Assembly: GCF_000797445.1 (NCBI RefSeq)
Contig: NZ_JSWF01000035.1
Coordinates: forward strand, 124,001 to 188,000
DNA from: Lacinutrix jangbogonensis
GTDB taxonomy: Bacteria; Bacteroidota; Bacteroidia; Flavobacteriales; Flavobacteriaceae
Direction: 5' to 3'
Length of the DNA: 64,000 bases
A program made the position numbers and the translations under genes. The notes beneath the pieces are model-generated. The model did no database searches. It was given only the letters and a program-made list of their open reading frames with translations, and was not told the origin of the DNA. Positions 40,075 through 50,600 of the stretch are shown here, piece after piece (position 1 is the stretch's first letter; the number at the start of each line of letters is the position of its first letter).

Positions 40075-40723
40075 TGAAATTTTATATTCTTCTTGTATTT
40101 GTATTCATTTCATTAAGCTTATCTAATGCTCAAACCATAACTATTAAAGTACTTGGCAAAGCAGCTTATTCGTCAAGTGCTGAAGCCAATGGTGTAATTG
40201 TATCGTTTTCGGAAAGTGATTTGAAAAGCAAAAAACTGAGACTATCAGATTCTATTAAAGTTTTAGGAATAAAAAAAGGACTAGTTCCTATAAACATGCC
40301 AAATACAAAAAAAAGAAATATAGCATTGAAGTAAAAAATCAAGATCTATTTGATCAGCTATTAGTGCTTGTTAGCAATCTTAAAATTAATATTGAAAAGA
40401 TTTACTATAAAATTCCTGAACATAAATTTGAAGATGAGGATGTAAATGCCATTTCGGCTTTTAACCATGCGACAACACGAGCGAAAATGATAGCAAATCA
40501 TCTAAATTACAAAATAAATAAAGTATTAAATATTGATGATGACACAACTGAATCATCTTACATTTATGATAGATATGATAAAGATACAGACAGTGGTAGA
40601 CGATTTATAAAATTTTTAAAACTATTAGATGGTAGAAATAATCTATTTGAGACAGAATCTAATACTCCTCTTAGAAGTGCTGAATATAATTTATGGGTAA
40701 CATTTGAATTGAAACGAAAATAA
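40074..40723 (+). pseudogene. SIMPL-like paralogue interrupted at an A8 run
   Basis: This is a second SIMPL-like gene: signal peptide MKFYILLVFVFISLSLSNAQ, and a C-terminal helix ATTRAKMIANHLNYKINKVLNI parallel to the upstream gene. The frame breaks at eight A (40307-40314). The first frame ends 22 bases later at TAA. Shifted by one base it continues KYSIEVKNQDLFDQLLVLVS into the second part, which runs uninterrupted to 40723. One extra A would restore a single protein of about 216 residues. This may be a true frameshift, a homopolymer error, or a slippage site. Confidence 0.75.
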
Positions 40724-40768
40724 ATCATAAAATTTATCAGGAATTTAACTACCCTAGCAACGCCTTAA

Positions 40769-40983
40769 CTACCTCAAATTTGGGACTATAAATATGTGTT
40801 GGATGCTAATAATTCAAGATTAGATGCCAACCTCAACTATATAAAAACGTTTGAGATTAAAATTGACTCATGTGAAGCCAAATTTTTGCTTTCTCAAGAC
40901 AAAAACCAAAGGGAATTAAAACTGTAAGCGTTGATTTAGTCCGTGCTCACCAAGAGCCTATTCAGGTGTTTTTTAGTCAGTTT
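40769..40983 (+). pseudogene. Decayed 3' fragment of a paiB copy
   Basis: In one frame this encodes LPQIWDYKYVLDANNSRLDA, then NLNYIKTFEIKIDS and KFLLSQDKNQ, and after a shift VSVDLVRAHQEPIQVFFSQF. The intact PaiB at 38015 has LPTWNY, HNYVLDANNPRLDANLNYIK, KFKLSQDKHP and ARAELARTNQENIKAFLDNV. The fragment lacks the 5' part, has an internal deletion of roughly 100 bases between the Trp-Asn-Tyr motif and the YVLDAN segment, and carries a stop. It is a relic of an old duplication around this locus. Confidence 0.85.
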
Positions 40984-41106
40984 ATGAACTTAAGTATATA
41001 AAAAAAATATTAACTTCGTTTAACGTGTTTTATAAAGCACTTGTGCTGAACTTATTTCAGTATTAAACGATTTCAGATCAACAAGACATCGCTAGTAATT
41101 TACAAA

Positions 41107-42185
41107 ATGAATAGAATAATCCAAATAGTTATAACGCTTCTACTTTTTGTTTCCTGCAATAAAGATGATGCTAATTCACTTATTCCAGATAATGAACATT
41201 TAAAATTTATTTCTGCTGTTGATATTTCAGGTTATCCTGAAATATCCAATTCAAATCCAGTTTTCTATGATTTTAATGGAAATCAAAATACTTTTCTAAG
41301 CATACTTAAAGAAAATGGAATAAATACTGTTAGATTGAAGCTTTGGGTAAACCCAATTAATGAACACTCTGGATTTAATGAAGTAAAACAATTTTCTCAA
41401 ACTAAAAAGCTAATGGCTTTAAAACTTGGTTAACGCTTCATTATTCTGATACTTGGGCAGACCCTGGGCATCAATAAACGCACACGCAATGGCAAGGGAT
41501 AAGTTTTAATCAATTAAAAGACTGCGTGTACAATTATACTAAAAATGTGATGACCAAGTTACAGCCTGATTATATTCAGATTAGTAATGAAATAAATTCT
41601 GGATTTCTTCATCCGTATGGTCATATTTCAAATAATAATCAGCAATTTAAAGAATTACTAACTATGGGAATTACAGCAGTAAGAGCAAGTTCAAATGACA
41701 CCAAAATAGTTTTACATTTTGCTGGTATCGATCGCTCTGATTGGTTCTTTAATCAAGTAAATGTTTTAGATTATGATATTATTGGCTTATCGTATTATCC
41801 AAAATGGCACGGAAAATCTTTAAATAACTTAAAAACAAAAATGCAATATTTAAGTAAAACCTATACTAAGGAAATCTTGATTGCTGAAACAGCTTACCCA
41901 TTTACACTTGAATGGAATGCTTGGACAAATAATATTGTCGGTTTAGATGAGCATCTCATTTTACCCGAATATCCAGCATCAATTGAAGGTCAGAGACAAT
42001 TCATCAATCAAATTAAAACACTAACCAAAGAAGTCGATAATGGAATAGGGTTTTGTTATTGGGGAGCCGAATTAATTGCTTGGAAAGGAAACCAAGCCAC
42101 AGATGCTTCTCCTTGGGAAAATCAAGCAATATTTGATTTTGAAAATAAAACTTTGCCAGTATTGAAAGCATTTATAATTGAATAA
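41107..42185 (+). pseudogene. Disrupted GH53 endo-beta-1,4-galactanase lipoprotein
   Basis: The gene encodes a glycoside hydrolase family 53 enzyme, which cuts beta-1,4-galactan side chains of pectin. It has a lipoprotein signal (LLLFVSC, then NKDD), GINTVRLKLWVNP, and in a shifted frame GFKTWLTLHYSDTWADPGHQ. The second part has the acid/base Glu in QISNEINSGFLHP and the nucleophile Glu in ILIAETAYPF. A frameshift lies at the A5 run 41404-41408, where one more A would restore the frame, and a TAA stop lies at 41475-41477. With two lesions it is most likely a real pseudogene. Confidence 0.85.
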
Positions 42186-42509
42186 AAACTAATGGCAACA
42201 CAGTATATCATTCAGGACTAGGGAGTGTTTACTAATTTTTAAGGAAATTCTGTCGAATGTCCTTAACACAGTACCTTTTTGTTATATTAGTACTTAGCAG
42301 CAAACGTTAAACGACATTTCATAAAAATAATACGTTTAATTCCTTTCGTTTATCGCTCCTTTACTTTCTGCTTTTTTAGACCATAAAACACTCTCTGTTA
42401 TTATTTCTAGCGCTGTCAACACAAGTTTAATTTCAATCCACCACTTATAAATATTAAACTGAATACTTTTGATTCGTTTGTTTTAGTAAAAATGAATGAA
42501 AAGGTTTCA
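42186..42509. other. Gene-free stretch of 324 bases
   Basis: I see no supported gene, hairpin or promoter here. It lies between the end of the GH53 pseudogene and the end of the convergent lipoprotein gene, in a neighbourhood rich in decayed genes, so it may be too degraded to recognise. Confidence 0.5.
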
Positions 42510-43157
42510 CTACTGCACATTATAAGACTCTAAACGTCTTATTCCAGCAGGATTACTTTGTGACACAAATGATGATGAATCTGAAACTAAACCAATACCT
42601 TCTGAATAATAAAAATGGTCTAATGCAGGAAAAGTCTGTGTATTATCTGGAGATTTAGCATAACGTTCCATATCTAAACAGTTAAACGTACCTGCACCAA
42701 CAGTTACTTCTTGAATATTAGTTTTAAGTTTATCATAAATATTTCCCCAACTATTCTCGGCTACCAAACGTTCTTCATAGTTATTATTAGTATAGACTAC
42801 ATCACCCGTTTCGTTAACTAAATCGCCAAACAATTCTCTAAGAAACATAAATTGCTCTCCATTAGCATTAAAATAAGGAATCGCCGTCGTATTGCCAGTA
42901 GTCGTAGTTTTAAACTTATAATAAGTCTCACCGCTTATTGTTTCGGTGCCAGTAATAATTACGGCGTCTATAATTGTCGTCTCGTCATATCCCATTGTAT
43001 TAGGGTTATACTGAAAATTTTTATAAACCCAAGAATTACCAACGGTTAGTGCATAAAAATTAGATTCTGGCGGTTGTGTTGTTTGTGCTTCATTATCATC
43101 AGAAGAACAAGAAAAAGTAAATACAATAATGCATAATAACAAAATAATACGTTTCAT
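42510..43157 (-). CDS. Lipoprotein of unknown function
   Basis: The 215-residue product has a lipoprotein signal ending FTFSC followed by SSDDNE, the acidic pattern that directs flavobacterial lipoproteins to the surface. The mature part is beta-rich: LTVGNSWVYKNFQYNP, then ISGETYYKFKTTTTGN, and near the end ALDHFYYSEGIGLVSDSS. Families of this look are common in Flavobacteriaceae but have no known function. The gene lies 257 bases after the CBM9-like gene and may have its own promoter. Confidence 0.72.
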   Translation of the reverse strand: MKRIILLLCIIVFTFSCSSDDNEAQTTQPPESNFYALTVGNSWVYKNFQYNPNTMGYDETTIIDAVIITGTETISGETYYKFKTTTTGNTTAIPYFNANGEQFMFLRELFGDLVNETGDVVYTNNNYEERLVAENSWGNIYDKLKTNIQEVTVGAGTFNCLDMERYAKSPDNTQTFPALDHFYYSEGIGLVSDSSSFVSQSNPAGIRRLESYNVQ

Positions 43158-43414
43158 AAATGTGGTTTTTTGAATGAATTAGTAAAATGTAATTATGCTT
43201 CGAATAGTAGTATAGATTTTAGATTAAGTCACAATTAAACCGGAAGTGTTTTTGGTTTATTGTCCAAACCTCAACTAATCAAAAAAATAGTCAAACGATG
43301 TAATAAAACACTTCTTTGAACTTTTTTCAGTATAAAAATGATTTTATCACCAAAGAAAAACGAACAACAAACAACAAACAATAGAAATACAATATAGTAT
43401 TATTATATAAATAA

Positions 43415-44239
43415 TTACTCAACAAATAATATGCTGCCAAATACATCTGAATTTATATAACCATCATCATTATTATTTCCGTGTGTCTTTTTTGAACCTA
43501 TAAAGTGCTCTCGGATATTATTGCCATCGTTATCGCCATAGGCAATTGAAAAACCAATACTTTTTTGCGCAGAGATTTTGACAGGAGTATTAGTAGTGCT
43601 ATTTTCGTTAAATTGATTGTCAAAAAGTTTAATGGACATTTCCCAAATATGAGTGTTCCCTTCCTGTGAGCGAGCAACTTCAATATGATCATCGAAAAAA
43701 ACAGTTTTTTCTAACGTGTTTTTATCAATGGCATGACCTTCCGTAGACACATGATAAGCAAAAGCTTGATGGTTAAACTTGTGATTTCCTCCAGATTTGT
43801 CTTCATCAATAAAGACTTCCACATAATCGCCTTTCCAATAGTTATCGATACCATTTACAAGCGTAGGACTTAATGTCTGGTCTATTACTTCTACCAAAAT
43901 ATATAAATACTGATTATCCCAAGCTAATTTAAATCGTCCATGATAATCTGTAGGATCTACTTTATCACCCATCCACAAATAATTCATAGCGTACCAATCG
44001 GCACTAGACCAAATAGCATCTTTACTGCAACCATCTATTTCTATAGGTGATTTTGATTTATGAGCTTTAAAAAAGCCGTCTTCTTTAGCTTCCGATACTG
44101 CAAATTCTGAATCTATTTGACAAGGAACTGAAGCATTAGTAGGTTTCTGATTTACCGTTTGAACTTTCTTGCAACTTCCACAGGATAAAATAAGGCTAAG
44201 TGACAGAAATTTTAAGAATACTATTGCTTTTGGGTTCAT
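43415..44239 (-). CDS. CBM9-like sugar-binding lipoprotein
   Basis: The 274-residue product has a lipoprotein signal (LSLILSCGSC) and one large domain of the carbohydrate-binding family 9-like type. The opening is SPIEIDGCSKDAIWSSADWY, then FKLAWDNQYLYILVEVIDQT, YVEVFIDEDKSGGNHKFNHQ and WEMSIKLFDNQF. Such domains occur in surface sugar-binding proteins and enzymes. The ending YINSDVFGSILFVE completes the fold. It lies 29 bases after the DUF922-like gene on the same strand. Confidence 0.78.
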   Translation of the reverse strand: MNPKAIVFLKFLSLSLILSCGSCKKVQTVNQKPTNASVPCQIDSEFAVSEAKEDGFFKAHKSKSPIEIDGCSKDAIWSSADWYAMNYLWMGDKVDPTDYHGRFKLAWDNQYLYILVEVIDQTLSPTLVNGIDNYWKGDYVEVFIDEDKSGGNHKFNHQAFAYHVSTEGHAIDKNTLEKTVFFDDHIEVARSQEGNTHIWEMSIKLFDNQFNENSTTNTPVKISAQKSIGFSIAYGDNDGNNIREHFIGSKKTHGNNNDDGYINSDVFGSILFVE

Positions 44240-44268
44240 GCTATAGAATGTTATTAGAATTTAATAAT

Positions 44269-44820
44269 TTATTTATACGCTTCTAATACTATCAATGCTT
44301 CTTTAATCTTATTGCTCCAAGTTTTATTTAAATCGAGAGCTCTTCCGTGATCAGTTTCAAAATCAAATTGTTTTTGATATTTTCTACAAGCTCTCCATAG
44401 CACCCCATATTCTTTAGAATAAACTGAAAATCTAGCTTCTTTTTCTTTTTGCAGCTCCCTAAACCGTTTTCTAACTTTCCGTGCAAAAAGCTCTGCTATA
44501 TCAAAATGTAACTGCTCATGGTTTAAAACAATTGTATCCGAAACTAAAACTGTAGTCCATGACTGTTTCTTATAAAAGCGAGCATCGACAGTCAGTTTTT
44601 CATAGTCCTGGATGTTATCCTGTTCATCTACCAAAACATCTGCTGGAACAATTTCAATTTTATAACTTGTATTTGCCTTTCCATAAACATCTGGAGAAAC
44701 TTCACCTTGAAAATCTAACCATGAAAGTTTTAATGTTGGCTTCCATGAAATCGTTGATTCTTCTTGTGAAATAACAACATTCTGAAAAGCAATAAAAAAA
44801 ATAAGGATTGAATATTTCAT
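44269..44820 (-). CDS. Secreted DUF922-like putative zinc protease
   Basis: From the ATG at 44820 the product is 183 residues with a signal peptide (MKYSILIFFIAFQNVVISQ). An earlier in-frame start would overlap mpl and spoil the signal. The HEQLHFDIAELFARK segment carries an HExxH-like pattern typical of DUF922 proteins, which are predicted secreted zinc-dependent proteases. The N-terminal WLDFQGEVSP segment also fits. It lies 46 bases after mpl, probably in the same transcript. Confidence 0.68.
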   Translation of the reverse strand: MKYSILIFFIAFQNVVISQEESTISWKPTLKLSWLDFQGEVSPDVYGKANTSYKIEIVPADVLVDEQDNIQDYEKLTVDARFYKKQSWTTVLVSDTIVLNHEQLHFDIAELFARKVRKRFRELQKEKEARFSVYSKEYGVLWRACRKYQKQFDFETDHGRALDLNKTWSNKIKEALIVLEAYK

Positions 44821-44866
44821 GTAGTTTTGCGTTAATAATTGAAAATACTTAAGCTTATTTAAAACG

Positions 44867-46222
44867 CTATTCAATCAAAGCCTTCAAAGCCTCAAAATCT
44901 AAACCTCCATAATTACCAGAACTCATTAATAGCAAAGCTTTATCATCAAAATTCTGAGAAAACAAAAAGTTTTTAAAATCGTCTGGATTGGTATAGATAA
45001 TTAAATCGTCACGTTGGAAAGCATTTGCAATTTGCTCATGTGTTACTTCCTCCAATTTTTTAATTTCTACAGCATGAGGAGAATAAAAAACCACGGCAAC
45101 ATCTGCTGCATCTAATGCACCTTTATATTCTTTTAAAAACTCAGCATTTAAACTACTATACGTATGGAGTTCTAAACACGCCACTAACGTTCGGTTTGTG
45201 TATTGCTCTTTTACGGCATTTGTAGTCGCTTCTACTTTACTTGGTGAATGCGCAAAATCCTTATAAGCGACACTGTTTTTACTTTCTGCTATTTTTTCTA
45301 GCCTTTTGCTTGCGCCTTTAAACGTTGCGATAGCTTCGTAGAAATCATCTTCATCGATTCCCATATGTTGGCAAATCCATTTTGCACCTGCAAGATTGTT
45401 TAAATTATGCTTCCCAAAGATTTCTATTGGTAATGGTCCTTCTGGAGTTTCCAATAAAGTTTCTCCATTTTCAACTGTGTATTCTGGTGTTTTGTATGCG
45501 AGTTTTCTAATTTGATTTTCGCTGGCTTCCACTACTCTTTTAACCTCAGCATCTTCTTCGTTATAATTAATGCTTCCGCCTTGAACTATAGAATCTAAAA
45601 AAATGCTAAACTGCTCTACGTAATTTTCATAAGTCGGAAACACATTAATATGATCCCAAGCAATACCGCTTAATAATGCAATATTAGGTTTGTAAAGATG
45701 AAATTTTGGGCGTCTGTCTATTGGTGAACTTAAATACTCGTCGCCTTCTAGAACAATAAAATCGTTGTCATCAGTCAACTTCACCATAACATCAAAACCT
45801 TCTAATTGTGCACCAACCATATAATCAACATCACGATCATGATAATGCATAACGTGCAAAATCATAGAAGTTATTGTGGTTTTACCATGGCTTCCACCAA
45901 TGACAACTCTTGTTTTGTGTTTAGACTGCTCGTATAAAAACTCTGGATAACTGTAGATTTTCAAGCCTAATTCTTGAGCTTTTAATAACTCAGGATTATC
46001 ATTTTTAGCGTGCATACCTAAAACAATAGCGTCTAAATGAGATGTTATTTTCTCTGTAAACCATCCAAAAGCATCAGGCAATAAACCTTTGGCTGCTAAT
46101 CGTGATTTTGAAGGCTCGAAAATAGTATCGTCGCTTCCTGTTACTTGGTATCCTTTGTTATGTAATGCTAATGCGAGATTGTGCATAGCACTGCCTCCAA
46201 TGGCTATAAAATGTACGTTCAT
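44867..46222 (-). CDS. mpl: UDP-N-acetylmuramate tripeptide ligase (peptidoglycan recycling)
   Basis: Mpl joins recycled L-Ala-gamma-D-Glu-meso-DAP tripeptide to UDP-N-acetylmuramate. The 451-residue product is a Mur ligase that starts with the Rossmann-type IAIGGSAMHNLALALHNKGY. The ATP loop is GGSHGKTTITSMIL, the central ligand residues are in FIVLEGDEYLSSPIDRRPKF, and the C-terminal domain has KDFAHSPSKVEATTNAVKEQY. MurC would be the alternative, but the EGDEYLSSPIDRRPKF segment favours Mpl. Confidence 0.9.
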   Translation of the reverse strand: MNVHFIAIGGSAMHNLALALHNKGYQVTGSDDTIFEPSKSRLAAKGLLPDAFGWFTEKITSHLDAIVLGMHAKNDNPELLKAQELGLKIYSYPEFLYEQSKHKTRVVIGGSHGKTTITSMILHVMHYHDRDVDYMVGAQLEGFDVMVKLTDDNDFIVLEGDEYLSSPIDRRPKFHLYKPNIALLSGIAWDHINVFPTYENYVEQFSIFLDSIVQGGSINYNEEDAEVKRVVEASENQIRKLAYKTPEYTVENGETLLETPEGPLPIEIFGKHNLNNLAGAKWICQHMGIDEDDFYEAIATFKGASKRLEKIAESKNSVAYKDFAHSPSKVEATTNAVKEQYTNRTLVACLELHTYSSLNAEFLKEYKGALDAADVAVVFYSPHAVEIKKLEEVTHEQIANAFQRDDLIIYTNPDDFKNFLFSQNFDDKALLLMSSGNYGGLDFEALKALIE

Positions 46223-46289
46223 GTTCTTGTTTTGAAGTATTCAAAGATAGTAATAGATTGCTAAATTTTAAAGTGAATTTTAGATAAGT

Positions 46290-46329
46290 TGTCATTGCGA
46301 AAGCAGTACGACTGTAGCAATCTCTTGAA
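46290..46329. repeat. Dispersed GTCATTGCGA-type palindromic element
   Basis: TGTCATTGCGAAAGCAGTAC, followed by GACTGTAGCAATCTCTTGAA, resembles the short dispersed repeat GTCATTGCGAnn...GCAATCTC found between genes in many bacteria. Two nested arm pairs can form a hairpin: ATTGC with GCAAT (46294-46298, 46317-46321) and CAGT with ACTG. It lies between mpl and the TPR gene. Confidence 0.6.
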
Positions 46330-46418
46330 TTGGATTTCAATGTTTCAACTTAACAGATTACCACGCTTTTTTCTAGTGAAAAAGTTTGTAATAACAAATC
46401 GTTTCATATTTAGAGAGC

Positions 46419-47375
46419 CTACAAACGTTCAATAGCAACCTTCTCTTCCTTAAAAACTTTAATTTCAGGTAAATCTGCCATAGCTTTATCAATCCAAATT
46501 ACGGCTTCCTTTTTGTTTTTCTTATGTTTATAAATCTGTGCTAATCGATAATAGGCCCAAGCTTTTGGGACACCATCTTTTGCACTATAGTTATCTATAT
46601 ACACTTTTAGGCAAAATTCACCTTTTTCTAACTGCACGTTGTAATCTGCACACACTTTTCCAATTTGGTAATGCATAGCATTGCGCTTATGTTTAACATG
46701 TGCTGCTTCTAGATTGGTTATGGCTTCTTCAGATTTTCCTTCTTTTTCGTAGAGCTTGGTCAACTTATCGAAACACGTTATAGAACCACCTTCTGTTATA
46801 GCCTTTTTATAGAATTCCTCTGCAAGTTCTGGCTCATCATCATATTCATAAATATAACCTTTAGCTAAATAGCCATCAACTTTAGATAGGTTTTCAAGTT
46901 CGTTAGCATACTTAAAACTTTTACTTTTACTTCCACCAATAATACCAGGCAATTGCATGTATAGTTCTACTAAAGCCCAACGTGTATCTATATGGTTTGG
47001 ATCGAGTTCTGCTGCTTTTAAAAAAGCACTTTTTACATCTCCAATAATCCCTAAAGCACTAAATTTACTAACAATTAAGGCTTTCATTCCTAAAGCGCCA
47101 CCATATTTGTAATGGAAATTGGCTTCGTTTGGTTTTACTTCTACTAACTGCTTATACTGTTTTATAGCTTTGTCCCACTTCTTTTGTTGACCATAAGCAT
47201 CACCCAATAGTTCGGTCGCTTTTAAATCGTTTGGATTTTTATTTATATATAAACTCAAGACTTTTTCAGCATCAGAAAAATTTTTGTTATTAATTAATCT
47301 TTCAGCATCAGAAATACTTGTTTGCCCTAATAAAAACAGCGGGAGAATAAAGAAAACAAGTAATATTTTTTTCAT
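46419..47375 (-). CDS. Secreted tetratricopeptide-repeat protein
   Basis: The 318-residue product has a signal peptide (MKKILLVFFILPLFLLGQ) and several TPR units. Examples are KATELLGDAYGQQKKWDKAI, HYKYGGALGMKAL, and AWAYYRLAQIYKHKKNKKEA. TPR arrays mediate protein contacts. The signal indicates a periplasmic or membrane-associated location. It is divergent from the alpha-2-macroglobulin gene, 259 bases away. Confidence 0.8.
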   Translation of the reverse strand: MKKILLVFFILPLFLLGQTSISDAERLINNKNFSDAEKVLSLYINKNPNDLKATELLGDAYGQQKKWDKAIKQYKQLVEVKPNEANFHYKYGGALGMKALIVSKFSALGIIGDVKSAFLKAAELDPNHIDTRWALVELYMQLPGIIGGSKSKSFKYANELENLSKVDGYLAKGYIYEYDDEPELAEEFYKKAITEGGSITCFDKLTKLYEKEGKSEEAITNLEAAHVKHKRNAMHYQIGKVCADYNVQLEKGEFCLKVYIDNYSAKDGVPKAWAYYRLAQIYKHKKNKKEAVIWIDKAMADLPEIKVFKEEKVAIERL

Positions 47376-47634
47376 AATTTATAAGTTAATGCTAAAATAA
47401 TCTATTTGGTATTGTTTTTGATTTTCAAAAGGAAAATAAAAGGGTTACTTTTAAAAACGCTTAGTTTACTCATTCAAACGGCTACATCACGTATTTAGTA
47501 TTTTGTAAACTAGACTTCGCATCTATATTGCTTAAAATATTAAAAAAGGAACCGAGCCCTCTCAATTTTAAATTATTAAAAACGTTTTTACAGGCAAACA
47601 TATTTTACTTGTAAGAAACAATAAATATTAAAAA

Positions 47635-50600
47635 ATGAACAAATTACTTAGCTTATTAATGATTATACTTTTTGCCAATACTTCCCTTTCTCAAAACAAT
47701 AACTATTCCAAGTTATGGAGTGACGTTGAAAATTTTGAAATTGAAGGTTTGCCTAAATCTGCTCTAGAAGCATTAGAAAAAATTGAAGTTAAGGCAAAAG
47801 CAGAAAACAACTCGCCACAACTTATAAAAATAATGTTGTTTAAAAGCAAGTTTATGCTCACGCTTGAAGACCACGCGCAACTTAATATTATTGATGCTTT
47901 TAAAGCTGAAATAAAAATAAGTAAAGCACCAACTAAAAACGTATTAGAGAATGTTTTGGCTACTTTATACTGGCAATATTTCCAGCAAAACAGATGGAAA
48001 TTTTATAATCGTTCAAAAACAAACGATAAAGTAAATACTGAAGATTTTAGAACTTGGGATTTGGAGACGCTCTTTGAAGAAGTTCACTTACACTATAAAA
48101 ACTCGCTTGACAATGGTTTGCTACTTCAGCAAACAAAATTAGTAGATTTTGATGTCCTTTTAACATTACAGAATGAATCTAAAAGATACAGACCAACACT
48201 GTTCGATTTTCTTGCTCACAATGCGCTTATTTTTCACAACCATAAGGAAAGCAGAATTACAAAACCAGCTTATAAATTTATAATCGATGATGCCAATTAT
48301 CTAGCAGCTTCTAATAAATTTTCTAATTTAATAATTGTATCTAAAGACACGTCTTCATTAGAGTTAAACGCTTTAAAACTATACAAAGAACTTATAAAAT
48401 TTCATTTAAAAGACCAAGAACCTTATGCTTTAGCTACAGTAAATATAGAACGTTTACTTAATGTAAAACAGTTAGCTACTTTTAATAATAAAGAAACTAT
48501 TTTTATTGAAGCGCTTAAGTCTGAAATGGAAAAACACAAGGCACACGAAGTCTCAGCTTTATACCGTTTTCAATTGGCATCTGTTTATAATAGACAAGGC
48601 ACAGCCTATAACGCTGAAACCAATACAGATGCACGATGGAAAATTAAAGACGCTATTGCCATTTGTGATTTGGCTATTTCTCAATTCCCAAAAAGCAAAG
48701 GTGCAGAACAATGTCGTGTCTTGAAACAGCACATGGAGAATGCTAGTTTGCAAATTATAACAGAAACTACGCTTCCTATTCAAACGGAAGCTCGACTTTT
48801 AGTCACTTTTAAAGAGCTCGATGCCATTAATCTTACCGCTTATAAACTAACAGAAAATCAGTATAAAAAATTTATAAAAATATACAGACGTCACGCGAAA
48901 GATGCATTTATTTCTAAACTAGATCCTTTTAAAAATTGGGACGCTTCACTTAAAAACGAAAAAGATTTTCAGACTCATACTTCTGAAATCTTGATGCCTA
49001 AATTTGATAATGGCCGTTATATAATCACAGCTAACACTTCAGCATTAAAAGAAAACTTTAAGGCGCACACGCTAGTACAGATTACTAATATTGCGCTATT
49101 GGAATATGACGATTCAGCAAAAAAATACTTGCAATTTATAGATAGAAATAATGGCGAACCTATTGCAAATGCAAAAGTCGAATTAGAATACACTTATGGA
49201 AATGAAAAAGTTGAAACAGCATACACTACATCGGACTCTAATGGTAAATTAACTATTAATAAATCGCGTAAAAGACGTAACAATGCAAATGTAAAAATTT
49301 CGACTTCTAGCGATATTGCCTATTACCCAAAACTATATATAAATAGTTATTACAGAGACCGTAATAAAAATGACGACAAACCGCAATACACTATGTTTGT
49401 TTTTACAGACAGAAGTATTTACAGACCTGGACAAGTTGTTTATTTTAAGGGTATTTCTATGAAAACGGAAGATAATAAATCTGAAGTTTTACCAGACCAA
49501 AAAATAAAAGCCATATTAGTTAATGTTAATGGTGAAACGGTAAAAGAACTCGAATTAAAAACAAACGACTATGGTTCTGTAGCAGGAGAATTTATTTTAC
49601 CAGATGGAGGATTGACTGGTAGGTTTACCGTTCGCTTACGAGGCAAACATTCTCATAATGGTAATGCAACTATTTCTGTTGAAGAATATAAACGACCTAA
49701 GTTCGAAACCAATTTCAAACCCATTACCGAAACCATAAAAATTAACGACAGCGTAAAAGTTACAGGTGAAGCTTTAGCTTTTGCAGGGTCAACCATTAGC
49801 GATGCTAAAGTGGTTTACAGAGTAAAACGAAATGTACAATATCCACGTTGGTATTATTGGAGACGTCCTGCAACGCAAGATCAAGGTCAAGAAATTATGC
49901 ACGGTGAAACCACTACAGATGCCTCTGGAAATTACGATATTACCTTTAAAGCTATTCCAGACGAAAGTGTAGACAAAAAAAGTTTACCCATTTTTAAATA
50001 TGAAATTACAGCAGATGTTACAGATATTAATGGCGAAACACGAAGTGCAACAACCATTGTAAACGTTGGTTACCATGCTTTAACTGCAACTATTGGTATG
50101 GAGAACAGTTTGGATAAAACAAATAAAGACCACCAAATAACAATAGATACAAAAAACTTAAATGGTGAGTTTGTTCCTGCAAAAGGCACACTTAAAATCT
50201 ACAAATTAAAAGCGCCAAATAATGTATTACGACCTAGAACTTGGCGAGCACCAGATTACCATAATTTTACAAAAACAGAATTTAAACACCGTTTCCCACA
50301 CGAAGCTTTTACAAACGAACACAAACCAGAAAACTGGAAAAAAGGCGAACTGGTTTTCGATAAAACATTTGATACCGAAAAGTCTAAAACTTTAGATCTC
50401 GGTACTATTAAAAGGTGGCAATCTGGCGAATATATTGTAATGCTTGAAACCAAAGATAAATTTGGTCAAGATGTAAAAGATGAAGCTAAAACCAGATTGT
50501 TTAGTGATAAAGATGAGTATTTAGCAGACAACCAGTTATTCCGTATTACAACAGATAAAGAACAATACACAACTAACGACACCGTAGAATTAACGTTAGC

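Noticed and set aside
40307-40315. Programmed -1 ribosomal frameshift in the SIMPL paralogue
   Set aside because: The heptamer A AAA AAG is present but not in the correct zero frame, and no downstream stem was evident; slippage or mutation is more likely.
42186-42509. Possible further gene relic
   Set aside because: I could not align it convincingly to any gene in the window, so it is left as an empty stretch.
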